A stretch of DNA of 64,000 nt from Thermoprotei archaeon (GCA_003650675.1 QMRH01000001.1:24814-88813), one strand, 5' to 3'; positions 34,339-43,412 are shown, numbered from the stretch's first letter. Numbers and translations are program-made. Notes: a model not told the origin generated them from the sequence alone.

Positions 34339-36077
34339 CGAAGCGTTCCCACCTTAGATACACCCTTAACATTTTGGACCACAACTACATTGGCTGTCTT
34401 CACCAGATTAATCAATGTTCCAGGTGTTATTACCAAGTATTGAACATCGGGGTGTTGTTCCGAGATTCGGAAAATTAGGTTGAATACGGCTTCTCTATTT
34501 TTAGGATCCATGTGTACGTCGAATTCGTCTACAGCTCTGAAAGGCGATCTTATGTATTGTTGTAGAGCCAGGAGAAAGCACATTATAGCTGTTGTCCTTT
34601 CCCCTCCGCTTTGAGTATAAGGGTCGAGGACGGTGGGGGCGGATCCCCGGAATCCAACTGTTATCTCTATTCCAGCCTGTTCTATGTCATCAAGGTTTAT
34701 GAGACGAACATCCCCCACGGCTTCAACATGGGATAAATGGCTTGAAAATAGTCTCCTTACGTCTGATATCAATTTTATCAGTTTGCTCTTCCAGATGTTT
34801 TTCCTATACTCTAGCTCTTTAAGAACCTTCTCCCTGTTCCTTGCAACTATTAAGGCTTTCTCTCTAAGCCTGTTTAAATCACCTAGATATCTTTTATATA
34901 ACTCCTCTACCTCCCTGCTTATTCCCCTGTAGCCAGCGAGCTCCAACTCTATTTTCTTTAACTCTTCTTCCACCTCCTCTATCTTTCGTTGAGATTCGAC
35001 TCTCTCTCCAAGGGTTAACGCCTGTTTAAGCGCAACCTCTAACCGAAAACTTAGTTCCCTGAGTTCCGTCTCTATGCTAGCTATTTTTTCGTTAAGTATT
35101 TTTAAAACGTATTTTGATAACTTTAATTCAGAATAGTCATTTAAATAACTATTCCAAGTATCCTTATATTTGTTCAATAGAGACAAAAAGTCTTCAAGGG
35201 AAACCTTATTGATGAAACCATCTATTAAATCTTTTTCAATGTCTTTTAAAGCCGCTTTTAGATAGTCGATAGAATCTCTTAAGCCGACTATCTTCCTTTC
35301 GGTCTTTTTCTTCTCTTGAAGTAACGCATTTATCTCTTCTTTTAGCAGGTTAGTCTGATGTTCTAGATCCCTAACTTTAATCCATGCGGCTTCAAGCCTC
35401 AGTCTCCCACGAATCTCTTCTAGCTCCAGTTTACGAAGGTATTTTTCGTGTTCCTGTTTAATGTTTTCGAACTTTTCTTCGGCTTTTTTAAGAAGTTCTT
35501 TGATTTTTTCTTCTTCGCTGAGTGTATGTTCCAGCCTTTGCATGGATTTGACTATAGCGTCTCTATATCCTTTCAACCCGACTGCATCTTCTATTAAACG
35601 TAGTTTCTCTTGTGGAGAAAGGTAAACAAACTCCTCTATCATGTTTTGATGCATTATTATGAACATATTGTCTGGATTGAGTCCTATACGGTTAAGTAGA
35701 CGATTGATCTCATATTTTGTTGCAAGAGTATTGTTAAGTTCATGCCAGTATTTTCCATCGCTACGAAGATACCTTGTTAAATAGATTTCATTGTACCTCC
35801 ACCTAGGCAATGGTCTTATACGGTTTCTGGGAGAGTTATCCAGGACAACAGTCACTCTGGCTATCTCCTCTCCCCTTCGTATTAAGTCGCTCAATCTTCT
35901 TCCTCTCTCAGTATAAGTTTGTCCAAGAGCTACAGCGATTGCAAGCAATATGGACGATTTTCCTGCACCGTTAGGTCCTGTAATTATATTGAGACCCGGC
36001 TGAAAGCCTATTCGAGCGTAACGATATGACATAAAGTTCTCTATTATTACTTCTTTGACTAAAGGTTGAACCTTCAC
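34335..36077 (-). CDS. Short SMC ATPase of Smc5/Smc6 type
   Basis: A 580-residue SMC-family ATPase. The N-terminal head has Walker A GPNGAGKSS (34-42) and a QNMIEEFVYLSPQEKLRLIE segment; the C-terminal head has signature QSGGERT followed by Walker B DEFDVHMDPKNRE. The QSGGERT / PFRAVDE / MDPKNRE spelling resembles eukaryotic Smc5 and Smc6 rather than condensin-type SMC (LSGGEK, DEVDAALD). Each coiled-coil arm is only about 100 residues (about 165-265 and 330-430), against over 300 in normal SMCs, and the ~50 residues between them are too few for a hinge domain. GTG start at 36077 with AGGTGGAT upstream. First gene of the operon with kleisin and kite genes. Confidence 0.8.
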   Translation of the reverse strand: MKVQPLVKEVIIENFMSYRYARIGFQPGLNIITGPNGAGKSSILLAIAVALGQTYTERGRRLSDLIRRGEEIARVTVVLDNSPRNRIRPLPRWRYNEIYLTRYLRSDGKYWHELNNTLATKYEINRLLNRIGLNPDNMFIIMHQNMIEEFVYLSPQEKLRLIEDAVGLKGYRDAIVKSMQRLEHTLSEEEKIKELLKKAEEKFENIKQEHEKYLRKLELEEIRGRLRLEAAWIKVRDLEHQTNLLKEEINALLQEKKKTERKIVGLRDSIDYLKAALKDIEKDLIDGFINKVSLEDFLSLLNKYKDTWNSYLNDYSELKLSKYVLKILNEKIASIETELRELSFRLEVALKQALTLGERVESQRKIEEVEEELKKIELELAGYRGISREVEELYKRYLGDLNRLREKALIVARNREKVLKELEYRKNIWKSKLIKLISDVRRLFSSHLSHVEAVGDVRLINLDDIEQAGIEITVGFRGSAPTVLDPYTQSGGERTTAIMCFLLALQQYIRSPFRAVDEFDVHMDPKNREAVFNLIFRISEQHPDVQYLVITPGTLINLVKTANVVVVQNVKGVSKVGTLR

Positions 36078-36622
36078 CCTACTACATCCACCTGTAAGGA
36101 AAACATAGTAGATTATTTTATTGGTTTTGGTTGAAATAAAATCATAACTTTATCCCAACTTTTCCGGAAACTCTGGAAAAGTTGGTTCAATGGAGGCTGT
36201 GATGTTGCTGGATGGGGCAAACGGTTCATGGTTTTCCATGGTGAGGACAATTTCTAGGGGTCTTTTCAGTTGTGATGTTTTGTTTGTAAATATTGGTATA
36301 GTGGGATGTAGAGGATTCTGAGATCGAACAAATAAATTTAACCAAAATAATATAGACAATAATATTGTCATTGAGCTAACGTTTTCTTCGGTGTTCTCTC
36401 CAAAGAAAGTTTCTGTCATCGGAGATAAAAAGTAGTACTGTAGTGTTCTACTGTATGAAACTAAACCTATTGACAGAAGTGTTAAAAGCGTTTCCTAATT
36501 TTACCAAATTCGCACTTACATCTTTGAACCGGGAAATCAAAAAATCACTCTTTTGTACAAATACATGTTAATTCATGTTCATAGCGCAGGAGACAGGGTG
36601 TAGGTTGTAGCGATAGGTGTGA
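36078..36622. other. Intergenic region with a long inverted repeat
   Basis: No confident gene. At 36155-36185 a perfect 11-bp inverted repeat (CCAACTTTTCC / GGAAAAGTTGG, 9-nt loop) occurs. A minus-strand frame at 36150-36419 (89 codons) has one hydrophobic stretch near residues 18-31, and the repeat encodes its last residues; it might be a fragment of a membrane or secreted protein, but it has no ribosome site or clear promoter, so I do not call it. The region separates the SMC operon (starting at 36077) from the 3' end of the GT35 gene at 36623. Confidence 0.4.
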
Positions 36623-38143
36623 TCACTTTATGAAGTATCTTATTTTCTCTTTCATGTCTACTTTCGGTATAAATGTTTTGATGCTTCTTAAAGCTACTTT
36701 AAGATAATCGTCTTCGTTGTTGTTAATTAAATCAATAATTTTTAGGAGTTTGCTTTTAAATTCCTTGTATTCTTTTTCGTCTAGTTTGGTGCCTTCAGGT
36801 GTTTGAGGGTCTACTAGTCTCTCTTCGTTTCTACCAAATAACCAGCCATTTACACCGTCCTCTATTAACTCCAAGACTCCGCCGTCTCGGGATGCGAGGC
36901 TTGGCACACCATTTATCCCAGCTTTCATAAAACTTGTTCCGCAAGCTTCCCATGACGGAAAGGGCGTGAACAACAGGAGGTCTCCTCCGCTCAGTAGAAG
37001 CCTAGCTTTGTCGACATCGTAATCATGTATGTAGATCACAGATGGCTTTTCCATGTGGTATTGACGGAACTTTTTCATGTAACGTAAACCCTCTACATCA
37101 TATGGATGGGCTTTACCTGCAACTATAAATATCGCGTCAGGGTCCTCTTCTATAATCCTAGTGATGAAATATGGTCTCTTGTATCTTGTTATTCTTCGAC
37201 TCCAAACGATTATCGGCTTGTTTGTTGAATTCAACTTTTTCCTTGCTCTTATGAATTTTAGTAGCTTTTCTCTAGCCTCTTGCTTAGCCGTTGCCAGGGA
37301 TTTCGTGTTTAAACAACCCTTGGAGATCAATTTCTTAATATGGTCTGTCATCCAACGAGACAGACTAACACCGTTTGTCACGTAGGATAGCTGGTGGGCA
37401 AAGTGCGGTATTATTTTCTGCATTACCTTAAAGTGTTTTCTAGATACAGTGTATGTTTTAGTGGATGCCGCTAAACCTATTTCCGTCAGGGATACTTTTT
37501 CTGAAATAAATTTAAATCCGAATTCCCTTTCAAAAAGCTCTACCGGAAATATTGGATGCCCCCAGGGTCCCGGAGTGTGTATTATAAAAATGTACTTTTC
37601 TGGGGCACGTAACACAAGTGGTAGAAGTGCGGTGTAGGCTTCATTTAAAATTATTTTACTTACCCTATTTAGTGTCACATGAGTTCTAATGTATTCTGCA
37701 GAAGCCCTGGCGAGCAATACATACTTGTAGAACCGATCTTCGTAATGCTCTTCAATGTATAATTTATCTACTAGATTGTGGACCCAGCCTAGCTGGATAG
37801 GATGGAAGAAGATGGTTTCTGCGGTCTTGTACTTGTAGGAGAATGCTTCAAGCAGAACATTTTCTCCTCTCACCTTAACAGAAATTTTACCCTTGCTTTG
37901 AAGATGGCTTAAAAAGTTGTCTGGCTGGGGTTGAGGTCTAGGGATGGGAGAGCCATCTTCTTTAAAATCATAATCAACATAACCGTTTTCATAGAAGAGG
38001 GTTAAGACTAAATATCTTATACCTAAGTCGCCTGCAGTATAGAATTTGTCTCCTTCAAGTACACCTAAACCTCCTGCATAAGTATATCCCTCTTCTAAAG
38101 CTATTTCAGGGGTGACGCTAACTATAATCCCTGTATTACCCAT
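36623..38143 (-). CDS. Alpha-glucan phosphorylase family (GT35) protein
   Basis: The N-terminal segment ALEEGYTYAGGLGVLEGDK is the signature of archaeal-type short alpha-glucan phosphorylases, and later LNEAYTALL and ASRRITRYKRP-like (WSRRITRYKRP), GGDLLLFTPFPSWEACGTSFMKAG and DGGVLELIEDGVNGWLFG complete the GT-B fold with the PLP-binding neighbourhood. The protein is 506 residues, the compact form. GT35 enzymes release glucose-1-phosphate from glycogen or maltodextrin. The expected pyridoxal-phosphate lysine is not obvious to me, so a related glycosyl transferase activity is possible. It lies 2 nt after the GH57 gene on the same strand. Confidence 0.8.
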   Translation of the reverse strand: MGNTGIIVSVTPEIALEEGYTYAGGLGVLEGDKFYTAGDLGIRYLVLTLFYENGYVDYDFKEDGSPIPRPQPQPDNFLSHLQSKGKISVKVRGENVLLEAFSYKYKTAETIFFHPIQLGWVHNLVDKLYIEEHYEDRFYKYVLLARASAEYIRTHVTLNRVSKIILNEAYTALLPLVLRAPEKYIFIIHTPGPWGHPIFPVELFEREFGFKFISEKVSLTEIGLAASTKTYTVSRKHFKVMQKIIPHFAHQLSYVTNGVSLSRWMTDHIKKLISKGCLNTKSLATAKQEAREKLLKFIRARKKLNSTNKPIIVWSRRITRYKRPYFITRIIEEDPDAIFIVAGKAHPYDVEGLRYMKKFRQYHMEKPSVIYIHDYDVDKARLLLSGGDLLLFTPFPSWEACGTSFMKAGINGVPSLASRDGGVLELIEDGVNGWLFGRNEERLVDPQTPEGTKLDEKEYKEFKSKLLKIIDLINNNEDDYLKVALRSIKTFIPKVDMKEKIRYFIK

Positions 38144-38145
38144 AG

Positions 38146-39915
38146 CTATCTACACCGTGCGTATACCGGTTTTCCTATTGGACAAAGGGAAATAGGGGTT
38201 AAAATTCTGGCTTCAACAACGTTTCCCTGGATGCTTTCTTTAAAGATATTTATACCGGCGTTTAGTTTCACGATCTTTTGCAACATTTTTGTACCATCTA
38301 CCTGTATCCTTAGTATTATCTCTCCTCTTAAAGGGCTTTCAATTTCCACGAATACATCTCCATTTTCTTTTTCGATCCTTTTCACCCTTAATAGATTCAA
38401 TTTTGGAAGAATATTTTCCGTTAATTCATTGTACCATGAAACGACATGGTCTTCATTTATGAACTCGGTCCAGTACATGTCGCTGTCCAGAATCTGCATT
38501 ATACAGTGGAGCAGGTGCCCGTATTTTTCTTCTTTGCTGAAGATCTCTTCATAGATCTTTAGTAGATTGTATGCCTGTTCAGCGAGCTTCCAAAGCCTAC
38601 CTTGCACGGCTGGTCTCTCTGTTGTCCATTTAGCTATACTTCCTAGCCACGTTGTGGCCGGTATTTTTTTAAGCTTTCTTTCTGCTAAATCGGCTACCTC
38701 TCTTGCTAGGACGCATTTAAAGTATCCTTTTCTCTCGCAGGACAAAATATATGTAAGTAGTTTTTCGTAAGCTACAGCTGCTTTTGGTGATGGATGCGGT
38801 AAAATCATCCAGTTTTCACCATCCAATGCGACAGTAACTATCTTTTCTTCGTCGCCCATCATCAACTTTAAAATATTTAGAGTGTATCTTCTGGCGTTTG
38901 CATCTGCCTCCTGTAGGCTCTTTGCCTTGTTTAGCTGGAAGCTAATGTAGTCCGAGAGGCTAGTGTCTCTGAAAAAGACTATAAGCTCTCCTCCGCCATA
39001 TTCAACCTTGTACGGCTCGTAAGGAGTCCTCTTATCTCCTAAAGATTCAATGAAATGGTGGAGGGAGTCAAGCACAATATACCTGTAATTATATTTAGAG
39101 AGTACTGGAACCAGCTTCATTGAGAAGAAGAGTTCGGAAACCCAGAAGCCTTGAGCCTCAGTATCCAAAATACTTTTTGTTACTTCGGCTCCCAGCTTCA
39201 CTTCTTCTTCAACTATATCCAACCATCCATAATGGTCGATTAGGTAACCAGCTATTGGATGCGCGAAAAAACTTGAGAATATTTCGATGACATTTTCTCT
39301 GTTTAAACGTCTATATCCACTTAAAGTATCTTTAATTATCTGTACACGTTCATCTTTCGGTGAAACATATTCTATATTACTGTCCCATTCCAGTAAAACT
39401 CCTTTCTCGACGGCCTCCTTCCATTGAAGTAGAAGACTAGGCGACAAGTTAAAGCAGATTTTAACAGGTTTTTTCTCTAGTAGAAATGTATGGAGAAAAT
39501 ATACTCCTCCACGATAATAGGGTTTAAACTCATCCTCCCAGGTGTGTGTAAAAGCCCAAGGGCTATGGTAGATTCCGTTGGGATATTTATTTAATGCCTG
39601 ATGGTTGTGGAAGACTGTAAGCAGTTTACCCTTAACTCTATCAGGAGATAAGACGACGAAAGGTAGCGAGGTAACGAGGTCATTCCATATGACATATGCA
39701 TCGTAAAAACCTTCCTCTAGGCTTTCCAGGGAATCCTCTATGAAAAATTCAGGTAAAGGTATATAGTAATCTTGGGAGAAAACTTCTTTCGTAGAGTCTT
39801 TTAACACTTTAAAGTGTACGGTTTCCCCCTGTTTGGCCCCTCGCACGTTAATTCTGAAGAGGATCTCTTCATCGGGGAAATAAGCAACGTCGCTGAAGTT
39901 CAGGAAAACTTTCAT
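38146..39915 (-). CDS. GH57 alpha-glucan-acting hydrolase/transferase
   Basis: A 589-residue GH57 enzyme with COG1449-like organisation. Visible conserved regions are TVFHNHQALNKYPNG (region 1), FSSFFAHPIAGYLIDHYGWL, EAQGFWVSELFFS with the presumed nucleophile Glu, and VTVALDGENWM with the acid/base Asp. An N-terminal beta-rich ~110 residues precede the (beta/alpha)7 barrel and a C-terminal beta domain ends the protein. It may be an amylopullulanase or 4-alpha-glucanotransferase acting in the cytoplasm on glycogen; no signal peptide is seen. It is followed 2 nt later by the phosphorylase gene, so both would be expressed for glucan breakdown. Confidence 0.85.
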   Translation of the reverse strand: MKVFLNFSDVAYFPDEEILFRINVRGAKQGETVHFKVLKDSTKEVFSQDYYIPLPEFFIEDSLESLEEGFYDAYVIWNDLVTSLPFVVLSPDRVKGKLLTVFHNHQALNKYPNGIYHSPWAFTHTWEDEFKPYYRGGVYFLHTFLLEKKPVKICFNLSPSLLLQWKEAVEKGVLLEWDSNIEYVSPKDERVQIIKDTLSGYRRLNRENVIEIFSSFFAHPIAGYLIDHYGWLDIVEEEVKLGAEVTKSILDTEAQGFWVSELFFSMKLVPVLSKYNYRYIVLDSLHHFIESLGDKRTPYEPYKVEYGGGELIVFFRDTSLSDYISFQLNKAKSLQEADANARRYTLNILKLMMGDEEKIVTVALDGENWMILPHPSPKAAVAYEKLLTYILSCERKGYFKCVLAREVADLAERKLKKIPATTWLGSIAKWTTERPAVQGRLWKLAEQAYNLLKIYEEIFSKEEKYGHLLHCIMQILDSDMYWTEFINEDHVVSWYNELTENILPKLNLLRVKRIEKENGDVFVEIESPLRGEIILRIQVDGTKMLQKIVKLNAGINIFKESIQGNVVEARILTPISLCPIGKPVYARCR

Positions 39916-40133
39916 TAAACCTCCGGGAATATGCCTTAACTAAGGTATAAAAAGTTTCACTTTCGTACTCCATGAGGTAATCGGCGTCCCCCACCTAAAA
40001 GTGAAAAAGAACATACAATTTATGCCTGTTGTTCTGGAACCAGCAAAGAGCACTAAAGGATTTTGATGAAAGCATTTAGTAACTGTAAAAAGCTATTTTA
40101 GGGGGGAGATAGAGAAATACTTGGTGTTAATAA

Positions 40134-40370
40134 GTGGAGAATTTCGAGTCACGTTTAATGAAGATCCTTAGCACTTTATTTTCTCTTTCGGCGGTAAGCC
40201 GAGAAAAGGCTACTTCCCTTTCTCTTCTATCTAAATTTACTGGTCTATCAACAAGTGAATTGAAAAGCCTGTTGAATGAACTTTCTTCTCTAGGTTATGT
40301 AGTTTCCGAAAACGAAAAAGCGTATTTAACTAAACAGGCTATATTCAAGCTGAATAGCATCTTTTGTTAG
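40134..40370 (+). CDS. Small winged-helix protein
   Basis: A 78-residue protein whose sequence reads as a lone winged-helix domain: helices 10-20 and 27-37, a recognition helix near STSELKSLLNELSSLGYV, then a short wing (VSENEKAYLTK). It could regulate the glucan genes next to it, since it starts the plus-strand operon 10 nt before the GT-B fragment gene. The GTG at 40134 comes right after two in-frame stops; a GGGGGGAGAT ribosome site lies 24 nt before it and fits a start in another frame better, so the true 5' end is uncertain. Confidence 0.55.
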   Translation: MENFESRLMKILSTLFSLSAVSREKATSLSLLSKFTGLSTSELKSLLNELSSLGYVVSENEKAYLTKQAIFKLNSIFC

Positions 40371-40380
40371 GGCTTTTGTC

Positions 40381-40962
40381 ATGATAATTCTTCATGTCTC
40401 ATGGGAATATCCTCCTTTCAGGATAATAGGCGAATTGGCTTGGAAAGTTCAGGAAATAGTTAGAAACCTAAGGGTATTCTGTAGACCTGTAGTTGTCCAT
40501 CCAGGTCCTGAAAATAAACAATATAAAGACGATGATATCGAGGTAATCATGTTCCGTGATACAGGGTACCTGAGGGGCAATTTTATAGTTTATTCGCATG
40601 AACTGGTCTATGGGGCGTTGACTAAGCTTCCATACTTTCTTTCCTACAGAGACTTTCCACTTATTCATGGACATGACTGGATAGCTGGGATGATAGCCCT
40701 AGCGTTATCTAGGGCCTTTAAAAAACCGTTTATTTTAAGTATATACTCCACCGAACAGATGAGATCAAATATGGATAACATGTTAAGCCTAAGTATTGAA
40801 AGCGTTGAAACATACCTCTTTAGGAAAGCTGATCTCATTCTCTGTCACCATGAAAAGCTTTTCGACGACTTGAGGGAAAGATTCGGCAAGAAGGTGATAA
40901 AATATAGCAGTATAAGGGACGTTTACAATGCTTACCTTAGGGTGGCCGGTGGTAGATCATGA
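40381..40962 (+). CDS. Isolated GT-B N-terminal glycosyltransferase domain
   Basis: The 193 residues match only the N-terminal Rossmann half of a GT4/GT5 glycosyltransferase: the opening HVSWEYPPF (the intact neighbour has HITWEYPPN), then LIHGHDWIAGMIALALS and FILSIYSTE. The C-terminal nucleotide-sugar-binding domain is missing, and conserved glycine residues of the KxGG loop are lost (RIIGEL in place of NIVGGLG). Start ATG at 40381; its stop overlaps the ATG of the full-length glycosyltransferase gene in an ATGA arrangement. It may be a non-catalytic regulatory partner of that enzyme, or a decaying duplicate. Confidence 0.75.
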   Translation: MIILHVSWEYPPFRIIGELAWKVQEIVRNLRVFCRPVVVHPGPENKQYKDDDIEVIMFRDTGYLRGNFIVYSHELVYGALTKLPYFLSYRDFPLIHGHDWIAGMIALALSRAFKKPFILSIYSTEQMRSNMDNMLSLSIESVETYLFRKADLILCHHEKLFDDLRERFGKKVIKYSSIRDVYNAYLRVAGGRS

Positions 40963-42182
40963 AGATTTTTCATATTACATGGGAGTATCCTCCCAATATC
41001 GTCGGCGGGCTTGGGAGACATGTTTTTTATTTAACCAAGTATCTGGCAAAACTTGGAGCCGACGTTCATGTGATAACTACGGATGTCGAGGGAAGGGGCT
41101 TCGAGAACATTGAGGGAGTAAAGGTACATAGGGTTGATCCCTTCACCTTAAAGTCTATTGACTTCATTACATGGATTTTAAATTTTAACTATCTTATGAT
41201 AGTTAAGGTTCTTGAACTCGTGGATGAGGTGGGAGAACCGGATGTAATACATGTACATGATTGGCTGACAGCCTATAGTGGGATAATTTTGAAACATGTT
41301 TTGAAAGTGCCTCTTGTAACAACGATACATGCCACTGAAATAGGTCGTAGAGGCGGAATATGGAGCGAAGACCAAAGGATAATCCATGACTGGGAGTGGA
41401 GGGTAACGTACGAGTCGTGGAAGGTTGTGGTCTGTAGTGACTATATGATTGGTGAAGTGGGCAGAGTGTTTATGCTACCTCCAGAAAAAATAGTTAAAAT
41501 ACCTAACGCCATAGAATTAAGTGATATTGAAAGATTTGAGCCCGAGCCAGGTTTAAAGGAGAAATATGCTTCCCCTCACGAGAAAATAATTGTCTTCGTG
41601 GGAAGACATGTCTACGAGAAAGGGCCCGACCTGCTTGTCGAAGCATTCAACATCCTTATCAACGACTTTAAACGTGGCGATGTAAAACTAGTTATAGTAG
41701 GTGACGGACCTATGAGAGAACATTTGGTGTCAATGGTCCATAAATACGGTTTAAGGGATAAGGTTTACTTTACCGGTAGAATAAGTGATAAAGAGCTTTT
41801 CTCATTGATGAAGGTATCCTATGTAGGTGTTTTTCCGAGTAGATATGAACCATTCGGAATAGCCATCCTAGAGGCCATGAGTTGCGGACTACCTGTTATC
41901 GTGCCACGCCACGGCGGTCCCAGTGAAATCATAAGGCATGGAGTAGAGGGGTTTAAGATTTCCCTTGATCCACGTGAAATCGCAGAGAGAATACGTCAGC
42001 TTCTCGACGACACGCAGTTAAGGGATTTAATGAGCGTAAATGCGAGAAAGAGGGTGAAGAAACTATATACATGGGATAGGATAGCTCGTTTCACATTGGA
42101 GGTGTATAGATCCATATCTAAGGAGGCGAAGGAAAAAGACTGGAAACACTTATGGAAGAGGATTCCCGAGAAAGAAAAATAA
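40959..42182 (+). CDS. GT4/GT5 glycosyltransferase, probable glycogen synthase
   Basis: A complete GT-B enzyme of 407 residues. N-terminal: MKIFHITWEYPPNIVGGLGRH (the GGLG donor/acceptor loop), VIHVHDWLTAYSG and TIHATEIGRRGG. C-terminal: VFVGRHVYEKGPDLLVEA, VIVGDGP and the donor-site motif PSRYEPFGIAILEAM with the E-x7-E pair, then GGPSEIIRHG. These are features of archaeal glycogen synthase-like GT4/GT5 enzymes using UDP- or ADP-glucose. The operon position between a GT-B fragment and a GH57 enzyme supports a role in glycogen formation. 4-nt overlap with the upstream gene. Confidence 0.85.
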   Translation: MKIFHITWEYPPNIVGGLGRHVFYLTKYLAKLGADVHVITTDVEGRGFENIEGVKVHRVDPFTLKSIDFITWILNFNYLMIVKVLELVDEVGEPDVIHVHDWLTAYSGIILKHVLKVPLVTTIHATEIGRRGGIWSEDQRIIHDWEWRVTYESWKVVVCSDYMIGEVGRVFMLPPEKIVKIPNAIELSDIERFEPEPGLKEKYASPHEKIIVFVGRHVYEKGPDLLVEAFNILINDFKRGDVKLVIVGDGPMREHLVSMVHKYGLRDKVYFTGRISDKELFSLMKVSYVGVFPSRYEPFGIAILEAMSCGLPVIVPRHGGPSEIIRHGVEGFKISLDPREIAERIRQLLDDTQLRDLMSVNARKRVKKLYTWDRIARFTLEVYRSISKEAKEKDWKHLWKRIPEKEK

Positions 42183-42212
42183 ATTTAATTATTTTGCTTG
42201 TTATTGAAACCA

Positions 42213-43412
42213 ATGGTCCAATATCTAACAATATTCATGGAGATGCATCAGCCAAGGCGTATAAGAGAGGGGGTTTTTGAAAGGCTACTATACTCCACGG
42301 AGATTAGAGATGCTGATGAATCGATGTTGATGGATCTATTATTTGATAAAGATCTAGATAAAAGAATTTTAAACAGGATAAGTGACAAATGCTACCTACC
42401 TGTACTAAATACCATAATGGAAGAAGAGTTAAAGATATCCCTATCTGTTTCAGGCATCCTTCTTGAGTTTCTTAGGGAGACAAGATCTGATGTTCTAGAG
42501 GTTCTTCAACAAGCATCTTCAATCCAGTTAATTGAATTTCTATGCGAGCCCTACCACCATTCATTGGCGATATTTGCAGGTGAGGATGTCTTCCGCCAAG
42601 AGATGAAGGACTCTCTTAAAATAATTAGGGAATTTTTCGGTAAAAAGCCGAAAATAGCCTTCAACACCGAAGGGCTTTATGCAGATTCATTAGCTGATCT
42701 ATTGGAGGAAATGGGTTTCACAGCTACTATAACTGAGGGTGTTGAAGGGATTCTAGGCTGGAGGAGCCCCACTTTTCTTTACACAGCACACAATAGTAAT
42801 TTAAAGATACTGCTACGGCATTGTCAATTGTCGGATGATATTGGATTCCGGTTTGGAGACAGATCGTGGAGCCAATTTCCGTTGACGGCAGATAAATATG
42901 CAAGTTGGATAAGGAATCTGCCAGGCGAATTCGTGGTTATAGGTTTCGACATCGAAACTTTCGGTGAACATTTTAAACAAGAAACCGGTATACTTGAGTT
43001 CCTAAGGTGGCTTCCAAGGGAACTAAAGAAGAGAGGTGTGAAGCTTCTGCATCCAAGTGAGATATTAGAATACTTTGAGCCAGCAGATGAAATATTCTTC
43101 GAACGTGTGGTTTCATGGGCCGACAAGGAAAAGGATGAGTCGGCATGGCTTGGAAACGAAATGCAAAAGCTAGCTTTTAACTCCCTACTAAAATCGAGGA
43201 AAATATTTGAGAAAAAGAAGTGTAGCAAGCTGTGGCGTATGTTTCTTACTTCAGATCATTTCTATTACATGTCCACTAAAACAGGTCCCGCCGGCATGGT
43301 CCACGGATACTTTAACCCCTATAAGAGCCCATACAAAGCATTCAAATGCTTCATAGAAGCATTAACAGGAAGCCTTACAGCTCTTCACTACTCGAGATAT
43401 ACATCCACCTAA
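42213..43412 (+). CDS. GH57 alpha-amylase-like enzyme
   Basis: The opening MVQYLTIFMEMHQPRRI has the GH57 region 1 HQP motif. Downstream, EPYHHSLA (region 2), FNTEGLY (Glu nucleophile), and VVIGFDIETFGEH (Asp acid/base) follow in order, and HFYYMSTK (region 5) closes the domain. At 399 residues it is a short alpha-amylase-type GH57. I chose the ATG at 42213 over the TTG at 42198 because the conserved strand starts just there. It is 30 nt after the glycosyltransferase gene, so likely co-transcribed, and could trim or debranch glycogen. Confidence 0.88.
   Translation: MVQYLTIFMEMHQPRRIREGVFERLLYSTEIRDADESMLMDLLFDKDLDKRILNRISDKCYLPVLNTIMEEELKISLSVSGILLEFLRETRSDVLEVLQQASSIQLIEFLCEPYHHSLAIFAGEDVFRQEMKDSLKIIREFFGKKPKIAFNTEGLYADSLADLLEEMGFTATITEGVEGILGWRSPTFLYTAHNSNLKILLRHCQLSDDIGFRFGDRSWSQFPLTADKYASWIRNLPGEFVVIGFDIETFGEHFKQETGILEFLRWLPRELKKRGVKLLHPSEILEYFEPADEIFFERVVSWADKEKDESAWLGNEMQKLAFNSLLKSRKIFEKKKCSKLWRMFLTSDHFYYMSTKTGPAGMVHGYFNPYKSPYKAFKCFIEALTGSLTALHYSRYTST

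Noticed and set aside
33761..34357. Plus-strand open frames opposite the kleisin gene
   Set aside because: Ser/Phe/Leu-rich shadow frames typical of the reverse of Lys/Glu-rich coding sequence.
36150..36419. 89-codon minus-strand frame with a hydrophobic stretch
   Set aside because: No ribosome site or good promoter, and its end is made of an inverted repeat; kept only as a note in the intergenic entry.
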